Assembly: GCA_025356055.1 (NCBI GenBank)
Contig: JANXUU010000048.1
Location: 1-33,343 of the forward strand
Source: Sphingomonas sp.
GTDB lineage: Bacteria > Pseudomonadota > Alphaproteobacteria > Sphingomonadales > Sphingomonadaceae
DNA: 33,343 nucleotides
Direction of reading: 5' to 3'
In this document: piece after piece, positions 29,198 to 33,343 of the stretch
Numbering within the stretch: position 1 is the stretch's first letter
How the letters are laid out: each line of letters starts with the position of its first letter
The notes under the pieces: model-generated
Database searches by the model: none
What the model was told of the DNA's origin: nothing
The model's input: only the letters and a program-made list of their open reading frames with translations
Translations under genes and position numbers: made by a program

Positions 29198-31867
29198 ATG
29201 ACGCAAACCAAGCCGGGGATCGAGCAAAACCCCGACATCCGCTATCTCGGGCGGCTGCTCGGCGACGTCATCCGGCGGTTCGGCGGCGAGGCGCTGTTCC
29301 GGCGGATCGAATATATCCGTTCGGCCTCGGTTGATCGGCATCGGGGACTTGCGGGCAAGGAGGCGGTCGATCCGGGCCTCGACGCGCTCAGCCTCGACGA
29401 AACGCTCGCGTTCACCCGCGGCTTCATGCTGTTTTCAATGCTCGCCAACCTCGCCGAGGATCGTCAAGGAGTCGCTGCCGAAGCGGGCGCGACGGTCGCC
29501 GAAGCCTGTGCCGCGCTGGCCGAGGACGGCGTCGACAAGGCGCGCGTCATGGCGCTGCTCGATCGCGCCTTGGTCGCCCCGGTGCTTACCGCCCACCCAA
29601 CCGAAGTCCGTCGAAAATCGATGCTCGACCACCGCAACCGCATCGCCGAGCTGATGCGGCTGCGCGACGCGGGCGCGGCGGAGACTAGCGACGGCGATCC
29701 GGTCGAGGAAGCCCTGCTCCGCCAGATCGCGCTATTGTGGGAAACCCGCCCGCTGCGGCGCGAGAAACTCTACGTCGCCGACGAGGTCGAAAGCGCGCTG
29801 GCGACGATGCGCGAGGTGTTTCTGCCCGTCCTGCCGACGCTCTATGCGCGCTGGGAACGGGTGCTTGGCGAGCGTCCGCCGAGTTTCCTCAGGATCGGCA
29901 GCTGGATCGGCGGCGACCGTGACGGCAATCCGTTCGTGGTGGCGGACTCACTTCGGTTCGCTCTCGCACGAGGCGCGGAGACGGCGATCGACCATTATCT
30001 CGACGCGGTTCACGAGCTTGGCGCCGAACTGTCGATCTCGAGCGAGCTTGCGGCGGTCACGCCCGCGCTCGAGGCGCTTGCCGGCCACTCTGGCGACACT
30101 GGTGCGACACGCAGCGACGAGCCTTACCGCCGTGCGCTTACCGGCATCTACGCGCGGCTCGCGGCGACGTTCAGGGCGTTAATTGGTCGAGCACCATCAC
30201 GGGCCGCGCGCGTCGAAGCCGAGCCCTATCCCGACGCGGCGGCGTTTCGCGCCGAACTCGGCGTCGTGGCAGACGCACTCGCTGCACAGGGGCAGGGACT
30301 GCTCTACGACGGCGGCGCACTTTTGCGTCTCATCCGTGCGGTCGACACCTTCGGTTTCCACCTCGCAACGCTAGACATGCGTCAGAACAGCGCGGTCCAC
30401 GAACGCGTCGTCGCCGAGCTACTGCGCGTAGCCGGGGTCGAGGCGAACTACCTCGCCCTGGCGGAGGCCAAGCGGTCAGCGTTGCTGCTCCGTTTGCTGG
30501 CCGAGCCTCGGCTGCTCGCAAGCCCCTACGCCACCTATTCCGACGAAACGACGAGCGAACTTGCCATCGTCCGCGCCGCCGCCGAGGCGCAGGCGCGCTA
30601 TGGCACCGCCGCGATCACGACTTATGTCATCTCGAAAGCGGAGAGTATTTCCGACCTGCTCGAGGTCAATGTGCTGCTCAAGGAAGCTGGAATCTACCGT
30701 CCCGGCGACCCGCCCACCGAGAGCATCATGGCGGTGCCGCTGTTCGAGACGATCGAGGATCTTCAGCAGGCCCCGCGGATCATGGCCGAATGGCTCGCCC
30801 TGCCCGAAGTCGCCGCGCTGGGCGCGGCGCGCAGCTATCAGGAAGTGATGGTCGGCTATTCGGATTCGAACAAGGACGGCGGCTATCTGACCTCGGTATG
30901 GAGCCTCCACCAGGCCAGCCAGCAGCTCGCCGACGTGTTCGCGAAGGCCGGTCTCGCGATGCAGTTGTTCCACGGCCGCGGCGGGGCAGTCGGGCGCGGC
31001 GGCGGGTCGGCCTTCGCCGCAATCCGCGCACAGGCCGCAGGGACGGTCCAGGGCCGCATCCGCATCACCGAGCAGGGTGAAGTGATCGGCGCCAAATACG
31101 GCACTCGCGAAAGCGCGGCGACCAATCTCGAGGCGATGGCCTCGGCGACCATCCTTGCCAGCCTCACGCCGCGCGCGCTCGATAACCGGGCGCGCTATTC
31201 GAAGGCGCTCGGCGAGATGTCGGTCGCTGCTTTCACTTCCTATCGCGCGCTTGTTTACGGGACCGAGGGTTTCCGCACCTTTTTCCGCGAGATGACCCCG
31301 ATCGCCGAAATCGCCGACTTGAAAATCGGTTCGCGCCCCGCCAGCCGGACAAAGTCGGACAAGATCGAGGATCTGCGCGCGATCCCGTGGGTGTTCAGCT
31401 GGGCACAGGCGCGGGTCATGTTGCCAGGCTGGTATGGCGCGGGTGATGGGCTGGCGGCGGGCGACCCCGCGCTGCTCCACGAAATGTATGCCGAATGGCC
31501 CTTCTTCCGCACCACGCTTGCCAATCTCGAAATGGTGCTTGCGAAATCGGACATGGCGATCGCCGCGCGTTACGCCGCGCTCGTCAACGACCAAGGCGCG
31601 CGGACCGCAATTTTCGGGCGCATCCGCGATGGGTGGCAGCGCACCCACGACGCCGTACTTGCCGTCACTGGCCAGTCGCGCCTGCTGGAGAACAGCCCTG
31701 CGCTCGACGCCTCGATCCGCCTTCGCCTCCCCTATATCGAGCCGCTCAATCTGCTCCAGATCGAACTCATCAAGCGCCACCGCGCGGGCGAGCGCGACCC
31801 GCGCATCAGCGAGGGGATCCAGCTGTCGATCAACGCCATCGCGACCGCGCTGCGCAACTCCGGCTAG
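29198..31867 (+). CDS. ppc: Phosphoenolpyruvate carboxylase
   Basis: Fixes bicarbonate onto phosphoenolpyruvate to give oxaloacetate, refilling the TCA cycle. At 889 aa it has normal length. Catalytic motifs: H133 in LTAHPTEVRRKSML, GYSDSNKDGG (residues 553-562), and the glycine-rich loop FHGRGGAVGRGGG with H592 and R594; it ends with the typical NSG (family usually NTG). The ATG at 29198 (MTQTKPGIEQNP) is chosen because the region back to 28697 in the same frame lies opposite the DUF2231 gene and is not PEPC-like; only a weak CAGGG ribosome binding site is seen. The PAS histidine kinase gene follows 39 nt downstream and may be co-transcribed. Confidence 0.98.
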   Translation: MTQTKPGIEQNPDIRYLGRLLGDVIRRFGGEALFRRIEYIRSASVDRHRGLAGKEAVDPGLDALSLDETLAFTRGFMLFSMLANLAEDRQGVAAEAGATVAEACAALAEDGVDKARVMALLDRALVAPVLTAHPTEVRRKSMLDHRNRIAELMRLRDAGAAETSDGDPVEEALLRQIALLWETRPLRREKLYVADEVESALATMREVFLPVLPTLYARWERVLGERPPSFLRIGSWIGGDRDGNPFVVADSLRFALARGAETAIDHYLDAVHELGAELSISSELAAVTPALEALAGHSGDTGATRSDEPYRRALTGIYARLAATFRALIGRAPSRAARVEAEPYPDAAAFRAELGVVADALAAQGQGLLYDGGALLRLIRAVDTFGFHLATLDMRQNSAVHERVVAELLRVAGVEANYLALAEAKRSALLLRLLAEPRLLASPYATYSDETTSELAIVRAAAEAQARYGTAAITTYVISKAESISDLLEVNVLLKEAGIYRPGDPPTESIMAVPLFETIEDLQQAPRIMAEWLALPEVAALGAARSYQEVMVGYSDSNKDGGYLTSVWSLHQASQQLADVFAKAGLAMQLFHGRGGAVGRGGGSAFAAIRAQAAGTVQGRIRITEQGEVIGAKYGTRESAATNLEAMASATILASLTPRALDNRARYSKALGEMSVAAFTSYRALVYGTEGFRTFFREMTPIAEIADLKIGSRPASRTKSDKIEDLRAIPWVFSWAQARVMLPGWYGAGDGLAAGDPALLHEMYAEWPFFRTTLANLEMVLAKSDMAIAARYAALVNDQGARTAIFGRIRDGWQRTHDAVLAVTGQSRLLENSPALDASIRLRLPYIEPLNLLQIELIKRHRAGERDPRISEGIQLSINAIATALRNSG

Positions 31868-31906
31868 GGCTGGCGCGGCGCAGGACCGGCGCTTACGCTG
31901 CACTTC

Positions 31907-33043
31907 ATGACGACGCCGGAAATGCGGGCATTGCAGGTAGCTGGGCAGGAGCTGGCCGCTTTCGCCGACGAACTCCCCAACCCGGCGTGGATTGCCTACG
32001 CGGACGGCTACATCTTCTGGTTCAACCGCGCGTGGCGTGAATACACCGGAAGCACGACCGAAGAGACGCAAGGCTGGGGCTGGTCTGCGCTTCACCACCC
32101 CGACGAACTTGCCAGCGCCACGGAAACCTGGATCAGGGCGATCGCCGCCGGGACCGCGGTCGAACTGATTATCCCACTCAAGGGCAGGGACGGAACCTAT
32201 CGCCCCTTCCTGACGCGCGCCGTTCCGATCCGAGACTCGTGTGGAACCGTCATCCGCTGGTTCGGCACGAAAGTCGACGTCAGCGCACAGGTCGCGGCGG
32301 AGCAGGAAGCGCGCCGGGCGCAGGTCAGCCTGATGCGGGTGTCGCGGTTGAGCGCGATGGGGGCGATGGCGTCGACCCTGGCGCATGAGCTGAACCAACC
32401 CCTAGGTGCCGCCACCAACTACATTTCCGCCGCGAACGAGCATCTCAAACGCTCACCCGTCCCGGACAAACTACTGCTCCAGCAATATCTGGCAGGCGCC
32501 AGCGAGAGCTGCCTCAAGGCCGGGCGGATCATCCGCAGCATGCGCGACTTCGCTTCCACCGGGAAAGTGACCAAGGCAGCCGAGGATCTCAAGGAAATGA
32601 TCTCGGCGACGATCGTCGACTTTCTTGACAGCGAGGCACCAGAGGGCCTCAAGTTCGACTTTACCTGTCCGGATGGTTTGGAACCGGTGATGTGCGACCG
32701 GATCCAGATCGAACAGGTGCTCGTCAATCTCTACAGCAATTCGTTGCAGGCGATGGCGTCCGTCGAGCCGAGGTTGATCAGGATCGACGTGACCGCGCGG
32801 CCCGATGTGGTGCTGATCCGGCTGGGCGACAGCGGGCCGGGGTTCATCGGCAGCTCGCCGGAAGAATTGTTCGAGCCGTTCTGGTCGACCACCGACGTCG
32901 GATTGGGGCTTGGCCTGCCACTGTGCCGGACGATCATCGAAGCGCATGGCGGTGCGATCTGGGGTGAGCGCGGTAATCGGGACGGCGCCCGTTTTGTCGT
33001 CCGCCTGCCGATCAGCCGGAAGCGACGTCGTGACCGATTGTGA
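31907..33043 (+). CDS. PAS domain sensor histidine kinase
   Basis: A 378-aa cytoplasmic histidine kinase. A single PAS domain occupies about residues 18-128 (NPAWIAYADGYIFWFNRAWREYTG through IRWFGTKVDVS), of the kind often binding ligands or cofactors. A short coiled segment leads to the H-box STLAHELNQPLGAA with phospho-acceptor H160. The ATPase domain has the N-box QVLVNLYSNSLQAM (N274, N277), DSGPGF (308-313), the F-box LFEPFWST, and GLGLGL (332-337). This is the FixL/DctB-like kinase subclass. No membrane helix and no response regulator gene lie in the window, so the signal and partner are unknown. It follows ppc on the same strand. Confidence 0.92.
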   Translation: MTTPEMRALQVAGQELAAFADELPNPAWIAYADGYIFWFNRAWREYTGSTTEETQGWGWSALHHPDELASATETWIRAIAAGTAVELIIPLKGRDGTYRPFLTRAVPIRDSCGTVIRWFGTKVDVSAQVAAEQEARRAQVSLMRVSRLSAMGAMASTLAHELNQPLGAATNYISAANEHLKRSPVPDKLLLQQYLAGASESCLKAGRIIRSMRDFASTGKVTKAAEDLKEMISATIVDFLDSEAPEGLKFDFTCPDGLEPVMCDRIQIEQVLVNLYSNSLQAMASVEPRLIRIDVTARPDVVLIRLGDSGPGFIGSSPEELFEPFWSTTDVGLGLGLPLCRTIIEAHGGAIWGERGNRDGARFVVRLPISRKRRRDRL

Positions 33044-33055
33044 CGACCGGTACGC

Positions 33056-33084
33056 TTGATTGGTGGCGGCACGTCGGCTAGGGG
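33056..33084 (+). promoter_or_regulatory. Candidate rplK promoter
   Basis: TTGATT (33056-33061) and TAGGGG (33079-33084) lie 17 nt apart just after the histidine kinase gene. Transcription would begin near 33091, giving a leader of about 118 nt before the rplK ATG. Confidence 0.4.
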
Positions 33085-33123
33085 CAATCACTTCCAGCAT
33101 CGCTTGGAAAATCTGCCGCGGGA

Positions 33124-33189
33124 GGATGGGGTTCTCCCCGTCCGCTTGAACCGCTAAACTTGAACCAGGGTTGGCGTTCGCGCCAGCCC
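33124..33189 (+). promoter_or_regulatory. Structured rplK leader with two hairpins
   Basis: Hairpin A pairs GGATGGGG (33124-33131) with CCCCGTCC (33136-33143) around TTCT. Hairpin B pairs GGGTTGGCG (33168-33176) with CGCCAGCCC (33181-33189) around a TTCG tetraloop. Between them CTTGAACC occurs twice (33145-33152, 33159-33166). The T-run of a terminator is missing; a regulatory or stabilising role for the ribosomal protein leader is possible. Confidence 0.55.
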
Positions 33190-33208
33190 CCGCAACAGAG
33201 TGAGCCAA

Positions 33209-33343
33209 ATGGCAAAGAAGATTACCGGTTACATTAAATTGCAGGTGCCGGCCGGCGCCGCCAACCCGTCGCCGCCGATCGGCCCGGCGCTTGGCCAGCG
33301 CGGCGTCAACATCATGGAATTCTGCAAGGCGTTCAACGCCGCC
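33209..33343 (+). CDS. rplK: 50S ribosomal protein L11 (5' part only)
   Basis: The first 45 codons of L11, cut by the window end. The product begins [18 protein letters not shown] and continues with the proline-rich [20 protein letters not shown] block, the conserved N-terminal domain that binds thiostrepton and the release/elongation factors' site on 23S rRNA. The ATG at 33209 fixes the standard start. L11 normally follows nusG directly; here it is about 7 kb downstream of nusG, and rpoB-rpoC lie about 29 kb upstream. Confidence 0.98.
   Translation, partial: MAKKITGYIKLQVPAGAANPSPPIGPALGQRGVNIMEFCKAFNAA

Noticed and set aside
30476-32398. A 640-aa minus-strand frame across ppc and the kinase gene
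   Set aside because: It is antisense to two clearly identified genes and resembles no family.

Overview
The window is GC-rich, gene-dense bacterial chromosome, most likely from a sphingomonad alphaproteobacterium (Sphingomonas/Sphingomicrobium-like). The evidence is the alphaproteobacterial style of RpoB and RpoC, an NDUFA12-type complex I accessory subunit, a two-domain cold-shock protein, a DUF6481-like coiled protein, and a GGAAC-N16-CGTT (EcfG-type) promoter. No phage, transposase or CRISPR array is visible, and nearly all space is coding.

Layout. (1) 7-8638: rpoB and rpoC, separated by an inverted repeat pair and closed by a strong bidirectional terminator. (2) 8721-10014, minus strand: two tandem entericidin-like lipoprotein genes, then thyA. 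(3) 10089-14097: a TonB-like protein facing a ThDP-dependent acetolactate-synthase-like enzyme, preceded by an aldehyde (succinate-semialdehyde-like) dehydrogenase. (4) 14190-17423, plus strand: SCP2-like protein, CoA-transferase A and B subunits, glutathione S-transferase and a lactonase-like metallo-hydrolase, with two 4-nt start/stop overlaps. (5) 17427-19383, minus strand: a glycine-zipper lipoprotein and an L,D-transpeptidase behind a predicted general-stress promoter. (6) 19578-23195: arsC-like and aat on plus, running tail-to-tail into a minus-strand series (recX, double CSD protein, DUF192, NDUFA12, DUF2155). (7) 23279/23273-25152: fatty acyl-AMP ligase and tRNA-Trp. (8) 25382-27203: secE, nusG, a DUF6481-like gene and a spermidine-synthase-like gene. 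(9) 27207-29056, minus strand: DUF2231 membrane protein and a sorbosone-dehydrogenase-like lipoprotein. (10) 29198-33043: ppc and a PAS histidine kinase. (11) 33209 to the end: the first 45 codons of rplK.

The window holds rpoBC, secE-nusG and rplK, genes that are contiguous in many bacteria (secE-nusG-rplKAJL-rpoBC), but here they are separated and permuted by unrelated genes. No wholly new system is evident. The most unusual structures are small-scale: a triplicated stop/start junction giving two chained micro-ORFs before the spermidine-synthase-like gene (26460-26550), a strong terminator only 30 nt before the secE start, a 232-nt antisense overlap of aat with the DUF2155 gene, an apparent CTG start for the DUF192 lipoprotein, and EF-hand/dockerin-like loops duplicated inside a glycine-zipper lipoprotein. 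No gene-free stretch exceeds about 230 bases.
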